Assembly (NCBI GenBank): GCA_039602395.1
Contig: JBCNJP010000025.1
Span: 55,650,555 to 55,714,554 of the forward strand
DNA length: 64,000 nucleotides
Direction of reading: 5' to 3'
Source of the DNA: Deinandra increscens subsp. villosa
Lineage: Eukaryota > Streptophyta > Magnoliopsida > Asterales > Asteraceae
The position numbers and the translations under genes were made by a program. Under the pieces are notes generated by a model. It was not told where the DNA came from and did not search any database. It saw only the letters and a list, made by a program, of their open reading frames with translations. Shown here in pieces: positions 46,669 to 57,805 of this stretch; within the stretch, counting starts at the first letter, position 1, and every line of letters starts with the position of its first letter.

Positions 46669-47377
46669 GATATCCCCAAGGTGTTAAAGGTTATAAAATA
46701 TTTGATATTGGGGATGAGAAGATGGTGGTATCTCGCGATGTGAAATTTCATGAAGACGTTTTTATTTTTCCCGACCAAAACCAAATGGGAAATGGGGATG
46801 ACACTTTCATCCCTATGACACAAGATGTTGAAGTCCAAAGCTACGACAATGTAGTAAAAAATAATCACACTGTTGGGCCAGCATGTGGACAAGATAATGT
46901 TGAAGGCCCACAAGAAAATGTTGAAGACACCAACAGAGGATTTGAGCCTGCTTCCGCTGAGACACAAGCTGACCCACATGATCATGGAATTGGGCATGAA
47001 CCTGGCCCATTGGAAATACCTGCCGAGAGACCAAAGAGGGACAGAACTCTTCCGAAGCATCTTAACGACTATGTTGTGACTCTTCCCCCTTCGGTCGACC
47101 ATGCACACCCTGCTCCAACTCAAAACACCTCGACGGTACATCTCTCTACACACTTTATTTCCTATACAAATTTTACCCATGCTCATAAGCTTTTCTTAGC
47201 GGCCATCACAACAAATGTTGAGCCGAAAAATTTTAAACAAGCCATGCAGGATCCAAAATGGGTAGAAGCCATGAAACGAGAGATTCAAGCGCTTGAGAAG
47301 AACAACACATGGACCATCGAGACATTGCCGGAAGGAAAAGGGGCCATTGATTCTAAATGGGTCTACAAAATAAAATA
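46669..47377 (+). pseudogene. Copia B integrase tail, linker and start of reverse transcriptase
   Basis: This block reads VSRDVKFHEDVFIF, then an acidic linker, then the start of reverse transcriptase (MKREIQALEKNNTW, GAIDSKWVYKIKY). It ends at 47377 where the gag-only element is inserted. The reading resumes in the same frame at 53463 once the insert and one 5 bp duplication are removed. Confidence 0.85.
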
Positions 47378-47838
47378 TGTAGGTCCTGAGTCAACAACCG
47401 TTCATGATATTATCTAGTCTAAACGTGCGGAATCCGTTTAGATTAGTGATTCAAGAAGGAGATGAGAAGAAAACTAAGAATACGATGAATATAAATGATA
47501 AAAACCTGATCTTTGCACACAAGAAAACTTGTCGGGTACAAAACAGAAAATCGTAAACACTCTTCTCTCTCTCTTGATTACGATTACGATTGTAAACACC
47601 TTGAGGCTTCTCTCAAAATCGTAATCAGCAACCCTCACAAGGAGAACCATTAGGGTTTATATAGGCACCCCAATGGGTTTACTATTGGGCCTCTTGAGTC
47701 ATAAACCCAATAGTAAACTCAAGCCCAACCATAAACTAGCCTACATACAATAACCAAACTAGTCTACTAAACTAATGAAACCCTCTAAGCCTAGCCCAAC
47801 ATATTTAATATTACAAGCCTCATAATCTAGCCTCTACA
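47378..47838 (-). mobile_element. 3' LTR of the gag-only element, 461 bp
   Basis: In element orientation it begins TGTAGAGGCTAG and ends GGACCTACA. A TATA-like TATATAAACC lies near plus-strand 47656-47663. It shares all but about nine bases with the other LTR. Confidence 0.92.
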
Positions 47839-50277
47839 ATCTTCCTCTAGGCTTGTGATATTAAATGTCTTCAATCTTTGAAATTCTTCTTCTTGCCTGG
47901 CTGGCATAGATGCTGATGAAGATTCTTTCAGCATAAATCTTCATTGGGTTTCATAACGGGAACTTGGGACTTCCTCTTGATCAGCATCAGCTTGAACTTC
48001 TTGAAATGAACAAGTTAATGAGAGGAGGATTCTCATTGACTTGCTTCTCTTGAAAGAATTGGTTCTTGCTGAATCTTCGGTAACTGTCTTGAATCTTCAT
48101 AAATTAGAGCTTGTGAACATCTTCTTTGATAATCTTTTAGAAGCTTGTAAAGAAACCAACAACTTCCCCTGAACAGTTGCTTTTCCAGATGGAAGTCTTG
48201 TCCGGCTGGTTCTTTAACTTTGAGCAGTAGCATCATCAGCAGCATCTTTCTCTCATCAACCTGTCTGACACACATTTGAAAAAATATACTCCACCATACA
48301 TTTGATGACCGGTCTTTGGGTTAGGAGGTAATTATCATCTGTTCAGTTGATTCAAATTAACATAATTTTAACCAAAAACCCTAATATAGATTACGGGTTT
48401 TCTATAAAACTTCCCCTGAACCCAAGACCTCTAAAGACTTCCCTTTAGCTGAAAACTTCCCCTCAGCTAAGGACTTCCCCTGAGATAATACATATTATCT
48501 TCGAGTTCCCTTCAGATACTATGTATTATGGAAGTCTTTTCATTAGATAATAAGTATCATCCTCGAGTTCCCTTCGGATAGTGCTTATTATCCTCCCTCC
48601 TTCCCCTAAAAATTTGTAAAGATCTGACGGAGGAAGTCTTTTCCATTAGATAATAAGTATCATCCTCGAGTTCCCTTCGGATAATACTTATTATCCCATA
48701 CTCCTTCCCCTAAAAATTTGTCAAGATCTGTTGGGGGGCATATTGTCATGCATTAAAACCCATGAAAAACACATTTTGACTTCTCAAATCGACCTGACCA
48801 AGACGAAAACACACCAAAAAGAACTTAACGACTCACACACGAAAGATATAAACTAAACAAATACTTACCAAACCAAACATGAGAAAGTTTACAAGGGATC
48901 AAACCGTATGAATCTGACTGAGGAACCCTTTTCAGCTTCAGTTACTCAACTAGTCCAGGTGATTGCCGGTATGTTTGTCCGCTTTAAACTCAAACCCGTT
49001 TAATCCCAACCGAATGCGTCATGTTTAATATAGTACAACATTACCATCATGTTTAATTGTCCTCACACCCAAGCGTACACAGCAAAACCTACCCAACCTC
49101 AGAGTTTATTGAGGATTCACAAACCCCCAGCTTGAGGAACCATGCAACACCGTTATGACTACCACTTATTTCATTAACCATCAGTTGGTGATCAGGTCGG
49201 CCGCTAAGCACGCAAAGAAGACCAACTGAGTGATTATTTATTCTCTTTTCTTTTTCATTTTTTTAATTTCTTTTTCATTTTTTTTTTATTTTTTTTTCAT
49301 TTCTTTTTCTCACGTGGTGTAGTCATAACAGCAGAAACATGGCGTGTGAGAGAGTGAATACTAGGTAATTACCACTCTCAACCCATTTTTGCTGGGACTC
49401 AGTCTTTTAAACCATGCAACCTGGGATGGGAAACTAAACATATATATCTTTTAAGTTCACTGCACTTTCATTGGAGGTCATAAGTTTAGGTCGAGCCTAC
49501 CGAGCATATCACCGTGGAGCTTGCCTTTCACTTCCGCCTTACGCGTGTCAGCCATCTCCAATCCGGACATTCATATTACTTCCCCTAAACTTCTCAAAAA
49601 CAAGACACAAACAATTAAAAATTGAAAAGAACACTATTTTTGAGGGGTCAACTTTTTCTTCATCTTTACATTTCTTCCCCTTGCTTTTTAATTTTTAATG
49701 TCACAATCTTGTGAACATCATTTTTCAGTTTTTTTTTTTAATAAAAAATAAAACACACAAACACACTTAAAAGAACAAGACACAAAATTTTGAAGATATC
49801 TGGCCAAGCTAACTTTCAAAGTATTGATTTGAAATTTTTAGAAAATTGGGTTTCATGACATGCACAATTCATTGCATTTGAAGTCAAACACATAATCAAG
49901 CAACAGTTTAATTGAAACTTTAATGAAATAGGTTTGACTCAAAAGACCCTTTGCTGCCTCATCATTCAAACAACCAAGTTAAGAACAATACCTTTCATGC
50001 TGAATTTGACCTTTTACCTCTCAAAGAGACATATCCTCCAATGTATAACTTACTTGTGAAGATTTGAAGATACGTCTCCTAAACTGTGCCTGGAACAATC
50101 ACTTATCAACAAACAAATTAATAATAAAAATGTTAGTGATAATCCTCCTTGATCGTTCCTGCACAGAGTGAGAGATTAGTTAGCTAATGGTACCCAGGCC
50201 ATTGTTTTTCTGGGTACACCTGAGGAATCAATAAAAGATATTTCTTGTAAGAACATCCCCTTTGAAAAATCAGGAAG
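47839..50277 (-). other. 3' non-coding region of the gag-only element
   Basis: There is no gene. It holds repeated CTTCCCCT words, which are AGGGGAAG on the element strand (for example at 48154, 48411, 48449, 48471, 48602, 48705 and 49578), the hairpin array at 48485-48695, and a T-rich run at 49250-49315. A 20 bp word, CGAGCCTACCGAGCATATCA (49492-49511), recurs with one change in Sirevirus C at 61120-61139. Confidence 0.75.
48485..48695 (-). repeat. Array of three hairpins with a shared loop (gag-only element)
   Basis: Each hairpin has the loop TCGAGTTCCCTTC. Stem 1 pairs ATAATACATA 48485-48494 with TATGTATTAT 48520-48529. Stem 2 pairs GATAATAAG 48546-48554 with CTTATTATC 48584-48592. Stem 3 pairs GATAATAAGTAT 48649-48660 with ATACTTATTATC 48684-48695, plus ATCC with GGAT inside. 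Stem 1 differs in sequence from stems 2 and 3 but still pairs. Confidence 0.85.
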
Positions 50278-52167
50278 TTAGGATGGAACTACCTTGATTT
50301 TTGGTTTCCAAGTTCCAGGTGATTTAACCTTTGTTTTAGTCACCTTTGGAGTTGTGACCTTAGGTATTTCAACCTTCTTCGTTTTAGATTCACTTTTCAA
50401 AACAGTTTTTGTTTTAGTCACCTTTTGAGTTGTGACTTTAGGTATTTCAACCTTCTTCGTTTTAGAATCATTTTTGAAAACAGTTCTAGTTACCTTGGGT
50501 TTTTCAAGCTTTGGTTGTTTTGAAACTGGTTTCTTCACCTGTTTTTGAAAATTTTTGTAACTTGGAAGACTGTTGTTTTGATTTATAGATTTTCTTTCAG
50601 CTTTGGCAGCGCCCCAATGTTGATCAGAGGGTTTAACCTTAGGAGCAACAGTCTTCCTTGCCTTAGGTGTTTGCACCATCATTGGCTTAGACTTTACAGG
50701 CTCCTGAGATGAAACCCTTTGACTTTTCGGAAAATAGGGTTTATAGGGGCGATAAAGACAGTTCCTAGCAATATGACCAGCGATGCCACAATTAAAGCAA
50801 GTCTGCTTCTTTAGATAGAAGTCAGACGTGTACCCATTTGTCTTTGGTGGCTGATATAGAGCTGGTTTGCCTTATGTGTGCGTCTTTGCTTTGACTGCAG
50901 CTTTAGATTTGACTTTCTGCTGGTTTGTCGAAGCCTGTGTCGAACCTGTCTTTACTGTCTTTGTGCTTCCTTGATTCTTTGACGTTGAAGCATCATTCTT
51001 GCAATTACAGCGGCAACTGCATGATCCAACTGAAGAAATGGGAGACACAGCTACTCCCTTGAGTTTTTCATTCTTCACTCCAGCTGTTGGTTTCATACTC
51101 GGATGCTTAATGGTGATCTTTGGCCTCTCAACTTTAGGTTCACTTATCACTCCATCAGTTATTCCCTTGAACTTGGAGGAGAAGGATGGTAATTCATATC
51201 CTACATCTGGTTCTTGGTCAAACATTGATCCAGATGTCATAAAGATCTTCCCCTCAGGCCGTGTCGTCAAGATCACCTTTTCCCGTTTCACTTCATCAAC
51301 AACCTTGAAGTATGGAGTCTCAATTTTAGGATACTGTTTCAGCTTTATCTCCGACACAGGAGCTTTGGCCTCATTCTTGGTCACATCATTAACTCCACTT
51401 TTACTTGTACCAGCATCATCAGACTTGGAGCTATGACATCTGTTATACTCCTGGCACTCAGCATCATCTCTTGATACGTCCTCTATTCTCCCTTCACCAT
51501 ATGTCATGTTTGCCTCGTTGTCTATTTCCTCTTGAGTCAATGGTGTAGTTCCACTCAAGACACTATCAATAGGAGGAGCAGCTTCTTTATAATCAGACTT
51601 GGTTCGTTTAACTTGATCCTCACTAAGAAGTATTCTTATAATGTCTCTGGGAACTGGTGGAGGAATGATGTTGTTCATTGCCAAAGATTTATCAGTTTTC
51701 TCTGACCCAAACCCAGATGTGTCTTTCCCAACTTGACCAGTCACAACAGCATGTGACAATTCCTTTCCAGTATCGAGCATTCTTTTGCTTCTCATTTGAT
51801 TCACATCTAGTTTCACTTGCAACTCATTGTTCTTATGTGTGAGCTCATCTACCTGCTTCCTAAGCTCAGCTATTTCTAACTTTGCATTGTCATACAGTAG
51901 AGTTTTCTCAGTAGCAAGTTTTTGATATTTCACAATGTCTAGTTTCTGAGCTTTTACCTTCTCCTCATTCTTTTGCCATCTACCCTTAAAAGAACTCCTC
52001 TCGCATTTTATCTCAAATAATTCTATCTGATAATTTTTACAAATTTGCCTAAGTCCAGGAATTATACGAGCACAAGTAGGATTGGGGCATATATCAGTTT
52101 TGTCAACTTCATCTGCGAAAGCATCTTTGTCCTCAACTATATTCTTTTCTTCAACCACTGAACTCAT
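50278..52167 (-). pseudogene. Gag-like coiled-coil and zinc-knuckle protein of the gag-only element
   Basis: One frame of 630 codons starts at ATG 52167-52165 and runs to a stop at 50278, broken only by a TAA at 50874-50872. The N-terminal 130 residues are a charged coiled coil. The middle is acidic and Ser/Thr-rich. A CCHC knuckle (CFNCGIAGHIARNC, plus-strand 50758-50799) follows the stop. The C-terminus is Lys-rich with a repeated unit containing SKTKKVEIPKVTT, present twice. I see no capsid domain at the start, so this corresponds to the C-terminal half of a Sirevirus gag. If the stop is read through or is a sequencing error, the protein would be intact. Confidence 0.78.
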
Positions 52168-52979
52168 TTTCTTTCTTTAGATATGCAGCCTTTGAAAAAT
52201 TTGAAAAATCGGCAAAAACGGCAAAATCACTATTCAAAGAATAGTGTCAAAAACTTAAAACTGAAAAACGGAGGCCTTCGGAGTGGAATTTGGGGGTCCA
52301 AACGAGCTACCCTGGACGTTAGCCTGGGGTAATTCTGGGGCTCGGTGTCATGAACGTCGTGTTAAAATTTGAGCCTCTAACTCCAAACGAGTCAAAAGTT
52401 ACGTCCGTTTTCGTGAAAGTGTGAAATAGTGACTTTTTGCCGCAAATCCTGTTTCCGATCGTAAACCCTGTTTCCGATCGTAAACACCTCCGGGTCGTAA
52501 ACAACGATCGTAAACAACGATTCCGATAGAGTTTAATCGTAAACTCTGATTCCGATTCGTAAAGTCGTAAACTGATTACGATGAATGTTTCCGGTAGAGA
52601 AATATCGTAAACACCCAAAGTTCCGAACTTTAAGTCGTAAACTCAAAATTTCAGGTCGTAAACACACAAAAATCGTTTCTTGATATCTTAATCACGTTTC
52701 CGATGAAGATCTTCAAATGCTGCCAGTCGTAAACACTCAAGAAAACCCAGAAATTTATCGTAAACCTTCAAACACAGCAGCAGCTCAATCGTAAACACCA
52801 AAAAGATGAAGAACACGAAGAATACTGAGTCGTAAACACTCAAAACGACCCAGAAACTGACCGAGAACACCCAAGAACAGCAGCAGCAGCGATCGTAAAC
52901 CTGAAAAACTCAAGAAAACTCGCAAAAACTGTTAGATCTTCTTGAATCAATATCGTGAGAACCGCGAAACACTCGTTTC
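52168..52979 (-). repeat. Leader of the gag-only element with TCGTAAAC repeats
   Basis: Between 52450 and 52905 the word TCGTAAAC (GTTTACGA on the element strand) occurs about 15 times at irregular spacing, often preceded by GA or AA. Single copies also occur in the LTRs (near 53166 and 53206, and in the left LTR). No coding signal is present. The role is unknown; a packaging, dimerisation or protein-binding array is possible. Confidence 0.75.
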
Positions 52980-52996
52980 TTGGCTCTGATACCAAT
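52979..52996 (-). other. Primer binding site of the gag-only element
   Basis: On the element strand ATTGGTATCAGAGCCAAG follows the LTR CA end after two bases. It matches the initiator methionine tRNA complement. Confidence 0.88.
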
Positions 52997-53457
52997 TGTA
53001 GGTCCTGAGTCAACAACCGTTCACGATATTATCTAGTCTAAACGTGCGAAATCCGTTTAGATTAGTGATTCAAGAAGGAGATGAGAAGAAAACTAAGAAT
53101 ACGATGAATATAAATGATAAAAACCTGATCTTTGCACACAAGAAAACTTGTCGGGTACAAAACAGAAAATTGTAAACACTCTTCTCTCACTCTTGATTAC
53201 GATTACGATCGTAAACACCTTGAGGCTCCTCTCAAAATCGTAATCAGCAACCCTCACAAGGAGAACCATTGGGGTTTATATAGGCACCCCAATGGGTTTA
53301 CTATTGGGCCTCTTGAGTCATAAACCCAATAGTAAACTCAAGCCCAACCATAAACTAGCCTACATACAATAACCAAACTAGTTTACTAAACTAATGAAAC
53401 CCTCTAAGCCCAGCCCAACATATTTAATATTACAAGCCTCATAATCTAGCCTCTACA
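52997..53457 (-). mobile_element. 5' LTR of the gag-only element, 461 bp
   Basis: It is the partner of the LTR at 47378-47838, with TG...CA ends and the AAATA duplication on its outer side. Confidence 0.92.
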
Positions 53458-53462
53458 AAATA

Positions 53463-54839
53463 TAAACCTAATGGCGACGTTGAGCGATATAAGGCAAGAC
53501 TCGTGGCAAGGGGTTTTACTGAAATTGAAGGTGAAGATTTTCATGATACGTTTGCTCCTGTTGCAAAATTGGTTACCGTTCGAACTCTATTAGTTGTTGC
53601 CACTAAAAGGAATTGGTTCATTCATCAACTCGACGTGAATAATGCTTTTCTCCATGGGGATCTTGACGAAGAAGTCTACATGAAAATCCCTCACGGCTTT
53701 CTTAAGGAAAATGATAACCGGGTGTGTCGCCTACGCAAGTCTCTTTATGGTCTCAAACAAGCATCTCGCAATTGGTACCAAAAATTCACAAATGCCCTCC
53801 TTGGTCTTGGTTTCTCAACTTCAAGGGCAGATCATTCCCTATTCTTATATCCTCACAAGGATATTTTCATAGCCGTTCTTATTTACGTAGATGATGTCAT
53901 CATGGTTGGTAATAATCTTAACAAAATGCAAGAAGTCAAGGACCACTTGCGTGATCAATTCAACATCAAGGACCTCGGTCCTCTTAAGTATTTTTTGGGT
54001 ATTGAGGTGGCAAGAACTTCTCGGGGTCTAGTCCTAAGCCAACAAAAATACACCTTGGATATTCTAGAAGATAGTGGCATGGAGGGTTGTCGTCCGAGCT
54101 CATTCCCCATCGAACAAAACCTAAAACTTGGTATAGAAGAACAAGACCCCCTGTTGATGCGGGTCGTTATCGGCGCCTTATTGGGCGCTTATTATATCTT
54201 CAAGCTACTCGCCCGGACATAGCTTATTCGGTCAACTCTCTTAGCCAATTTGTATCCGACCCCCGTCAAAGCCACATGGAGGCCGTTACTCGTGTCCTTC
54301 GTTACTTAAAGTCCTCTCCGAGTCAAGGGATTCTATTGTCAAAAGAAGAAGGTGCGAACTTGGTTGTATATTCGGACTCAGACTGGTTAGGTTGTCCTCT
54401 CACTAGACGCTCGCGGACTGGTTATATTGCGCTTCTTGGGGGTGCTCCCATTTCTTAGAAGACCAAGAAGCAATCAGTCGTATCTAGGTCTTCCGCTGAG
54501 GCCGAATATCGGGCTATGGCTACTAGTGTTAGTGAAATTATTTGGCTTCGATGGCTTTTACATGAGCTTGGCGTTTCTCAAACAAGTCCTACCACGTTGT
54601 TTTGCGACAATCAAGCGGCTCGCAATATTGCAAATAATCCTGTTTTTCATGAACGCACAAAACATGTCGAGATGGACTGTTATTTTGTACGCGAACGTAT
54701 CGACTCTAACGAAGTTTGCACAATGCCCATTGAGTCTAAGCTGCAACTTGCTAACTTACTAACCAAAGGTCTCGGTGCCGCTCATCTTCGGTTCTTACTT
54801 GACAAGCTTGGAGTCGTCAATTTACACGCTCCAGCTTGA
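53463..54839 (+). pseudogene. Copia B reverse transcriptase and RNase H
   Basis: Reading resumes with YKARLVARGFTEIEGEDFHD, FIHQLDVNNAFLHGDL, SLYGLKQASRNWYQ and the catalytic YVDDVIMVG (about 53885). A frameshift near 54150-54180 moves it to the frame with QATRPDIAYSVNSLSQF. RNase H shows YSDSDWLGCP, then a TAG at 54456-54458, then SAEAEYRAMATSVSEI and LANLLTKGL. It ends with TGA at 54837-54839, just before the polypurine tract TTGAGGGGGAATAT. Confidence 0.88.
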
Positions 54840-54849
54840 GGGGGAATAT

Positions 54850-54894
54850 TGGCTGTTATTATTGGTTGTTATTGACCTTTTAATTCCTTTATTA
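54850..54894 (+). mobile_element. 3' LTR fragment of copia B
   Basis: The first 45 bases or so match the 5' LTR start (TGGCTGTTATTATTGG) with one or two changes. Sequence then switches to unrelated DNA after TTCCTTTATT. The rest of the LTR is missing. Confidence 0.8.
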
Positions 54895-56204
54895 CTACAG
54901 TTTATCGGATTTGGAATGGGTATTTTCTTTTAGCGTTACGCCAGAGGGATTTCGTTACACCCTTTTGATCAATTTCGTTCTTCATCTCACCGGTTCAAAT
55001 TCAAAAGGATATATGCATTGTGGAAGACAAATTGTAATTTTGACATCGTGACCTATTGACTAGTTGTCCTTGTTGGAATATATCCAATATCATCTATATG
55101 GATCTAGAGGTTACTCATTGATCTGTTCAATTTCGCTCTGACCTTTAAAAAGGGGTTCATCTGCAGATACATCTTAAAAATAGTACACGGAATAATCTAT
55201 AGCAGGAATATTGATTATGGACGGTTGATTTGGGACGAGATGAAAAGAGTAGCAACATTAAAGAAGGAAAAGTGGATTCAATCTTGGACGTGTAAAAACC
55301 GTCAAATTAACACTAGATGGAAGTATCTAACTCGAAAATATTTCAAAAACATGAGTTTTAGTTAGAAAAAGTCTAGCGTTTTTCAGCAAAGTTCATGGTT
55401 TTAGCTTTTGGAATATCAAGAGTTGGATGGATGATCATAGATTTTGAGCAAAGTTCATGGTTTTAGGTTTTGGAATATCAAGAGTTGGATGGATGATCAT
55501 AGATTTTGAATATAAGCTAGAATATCAAGAAACAATGATCTAAACATGAAATGGAAAGGAAAATGATACTCATAATGTGTGTAGGGAAGAAGGAATATGA
55601 TGGATGAAGCTTCATCAACCTTTCTTAGTGCTTAGATGATGAAAATCTTGGATGATAGCTTGAACACTTGATCAACTTGTGTGACTTTTCTAGGGAGAGA
55701 GAGAGGGAGACGATTGAGAGTAAAGAGTTCTAGGAGGAGGGGGAGAGAGAGAGGGGGAGGGGGAGGGGAGGGAGAGAGATGTCGAGTGATCGGGTTTAGA
55801 AAAGAAATAAACGAGGGTTGAGGTTGATGTTCGAGTAGATTTAAAACATTTTAAACGAACCAGGCATTAAAATAATTAACTTCTTATTAATAACTGATAG
55901 ATAAATAATACATAATTTGTTACGTAAAATTATACATATATTTTTATAATTTCTTATTGTTAAAATTCCAGCAACCTTGCATGGAATTTACTTTCGTTGA
56001 TAATGATCACCAATACTTTCACGGGGTTAGACTTAGGAAATAACCGGTGTTTATCTGACTCTCAGTCAAATTGCAGGTTACTATCGAGGCATGCATATAG
56101 GATGTTACCTAATTTACACAGAAATTAAGTCTAATGCACATATAATTTAACTAAACACGTATTCAAAGTTTAAGTGTTGACCTGGAAATTTACTAGTTGT
56201 CACA
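54895..56204 (-). mobile_element. 3' LTR of gypsy B, outer limit uncertain
   Basis: In element orientation it starts TGTGACAACTAGTA at 56204, right after the polypurine tract. A purine-rich GAGA/GGGA run at 55690-55780 would be CT-rich on the element strand, like the promoter part of gypsy A's LTR. A 62 bp tandem duplication lies at 55386-55509. The far end is not defined; I found no TG at the junction with copia B. Confidence 0.65.
55386..55509. repeat. 62 bp tandem duplication
   Basis: Two adjacent copies of a 62 bp unit starting GCAAAGTTCATGGTTTTAG (55386 and 55448) differ at about one base. It is a recent local duplication in the gypsy B LTR. Confidence 0.9.
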
Positions 56205-56214
56205 TTCTCCCTTG

Positions 56215-57805
56215 GTTAGAAGAATTCGTCCGAAATTCAGTTCATACCATCGGTAGGTATTGCATCAGTGAACAGGTAAGGGTACTTCTTACGAATCTGG
56301 TCTTTGTGTTCACAAGTGAATTCAGGACCTCGTCAAGAGTTCCAACGCACTTTAAAGATGGGAATGCGACTCTGTTTCAGTCTCTTGATCACACGAACCA
56401 TGATCTCAACTGGTTCCCCAATGAAATGGAGTTTGTCGTCGATTTGAATTTCTTCAAGCGGGATGACAAGCGATTCATCTGACAAACACTTCTTCAGATT
56501 ACACACGTGGGAGGTGTCGTGAACAATACTCAGTTCCCGAGGCAATTGAAGTTTATAGGGCACTAGTTTGATTCTTTCCAGAATCTTGAATGGACCAACG
56601 TATCAGGGATTCAACTTTCATTGCTTACCAAATCTGATCACGCCTTTCCGGGGCGATACCTTCAATAATACCTTATCTCCAACTTGGAATTGCAAAGGGT
56701 TACGCCTTACGTCAGCATAGCTCTTATGACGGTCGCATGCAACTTTCAGTCGGTTATGAATCTGGAATATCATTTCAGTAGTTTCATGAAAAATTTCGGG
56801 GCCAGTAAGTTAGTTATCTCTAACTTCGGTCCAACATATGGGTGAACGACAATTTTGACCATACAACTCCTTAAAAGGTGTGGCTTTGATACTTGTGTGG
56901 TAGCGTTATTATTGTATGAAAACTCGGCGAGTGGTAGATGGTTTTCCCAACCATTTCCAAAATCAATAACGTAGACAAGCGTGTAACATGTCCTCCAATG
57001 TCCGAAGTGTTTTCTCTCTTTGCCATATGTCTGTGGGTGATAGGCAGTACTCATGTCCAAATGAGTACCCAAAGCTTTCTATAGTGACTACCAGAATCTC
57101 GACATAAATGGGCTATTTGAATAAGAGATGATTGACATTGGTACGCCGTATCGTGAAACAACCTCTTTCAGGTAGATCCCGGTAAGTCTTTCCATCTTGT
57201 CTGTCTCTTGGATTGGCAGGAAATATACAAATTTCATCAGACGATCGACTATAACCCATAGAGTATCACAACCAGACTGAGTCCTTGGAAACTTCGTAAT
57301 GATGTCCATTGCGATTTGTTCCTATTTCCATTGGGGTATCTCAGGTTGTTGCAGCAGTCCAAAGGGTTTCTGGTATTCAATTTAACTATCGAACATGTCA
57401 AACACTTGCTGACATAGGTAGAGTTTAGGCCACCCGTATAACTCCCTGGGACCATGATAAATCTTGTTGGATCCCGGGTAGATAAAGTATCAAGACTTGT
57501 GTGCCTCGTTCGTAACCAAGTTATTCAAGACCTATTAGGCACCTAAATTCTACCCATGAAATATGGGGTTCCATCCGATTTCACCTCGAATTGTCGATCC
57601 ATGACACATAAACATTCATCCTTCAGATTCCCATCCTTGAGAGCTTCAAGTTTAGCGCCACGAATTTGTGATGTGAGGTTCATATGAATCGTCATACCGA
57701 GTGCTCAAACTCAAAGTGGCTTAATCCATTTCCTTCTACTTAAGACATCATCTATACCGTTAGCCTTGCCAAGATGATAACGAATCTTGCAATCGTGATC
57801 ATTTA
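56215..57805 (-). pseudogene. Gypsy B RNase H end, integrase and C-terminal region
   Basis: From 57804 downwards the minus strand reads the end of RNase H (IRYHLGKANG), then integrase fragments: MDIITKFPRTQSG and WVIVDRLMKF (57309-57088), then STAYHPQT and LAEFSYNN (57072-56770). A final block at 56563-56333 has LQLPRELSIVHDTSHVCNLK and IPIFKVRWNS. Many stops and shifts separate these pieces. Confidence 0.8.

Larger units (their letters stand above)
47378..53457 (-). mobile_element. Non-autonomous gag-only LTR retrotransposon, complete, 6,080 bp
   Basis: Two 461 bp LTRs (47378-47838 and 52997-53457) differ at about nine positions, so they are about 98% identical. The target duplication AAATA is exact (47373-47377 and 53458-53462). 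In minus orientation the 5' LTR is at the right, followed by a primer site, leader, one gag-like ORF and 2.4 kb of non-coding DNA before the 3' LTR. No protease, integrase or polymerase is present, so it must use enzymes from another element. The coiled coil-plus-CCHC protein, multiplied polypurine tracts and hairpin array link it to the Sirevirus-like elements. Confidence 0.93.
44189..54894 (+). mobile_element. Ty1/copia LTR retrotransposon B, with a nested 6.1 kb element
   Basis: The 5' LTR (44189-44382) is followed directly by the primer site TGGTATCAGAGC, then gag, protease, integrase, reverse transcriptase, RNase H and a polypurine tract. The 3' LTR is cut short: only its first 45 bp or so (54850-54894) remain before unrelated gypsy sequence begins. 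The 5' LTR begins about 320 bp after the SAC9 stop codon, in the same orientation. Its gag with the GCFKRIGYPDWWPG knuckle region fits a small Ale/Ivana-type copia, not a Sirevirus. Confidence 0.88.
54895..57805 (-). mobile_element. Degraded Tekay-like gypsy element B, truncated
   Basis: On the minus strand the order is RNase H end, integrase, chromodomain-linker region, polypurine tract CCAAGGGAGAA, then an LTR. It is more diverged than gypsy A and full of stops. The RNase H end reads to 57804 and is cut there by a plus-strand LTR start at 57806, so it was probably split by that insertion. Confidence 0.78.

Noticed and set aside
48001..49000. CRISPR-like array (repeats with spacers at 48485-48695)
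   Set aside because: This is plant retrotransposon DNA. The repeats are inverted stems with a shared loop, only three units, and spacing is unequal.
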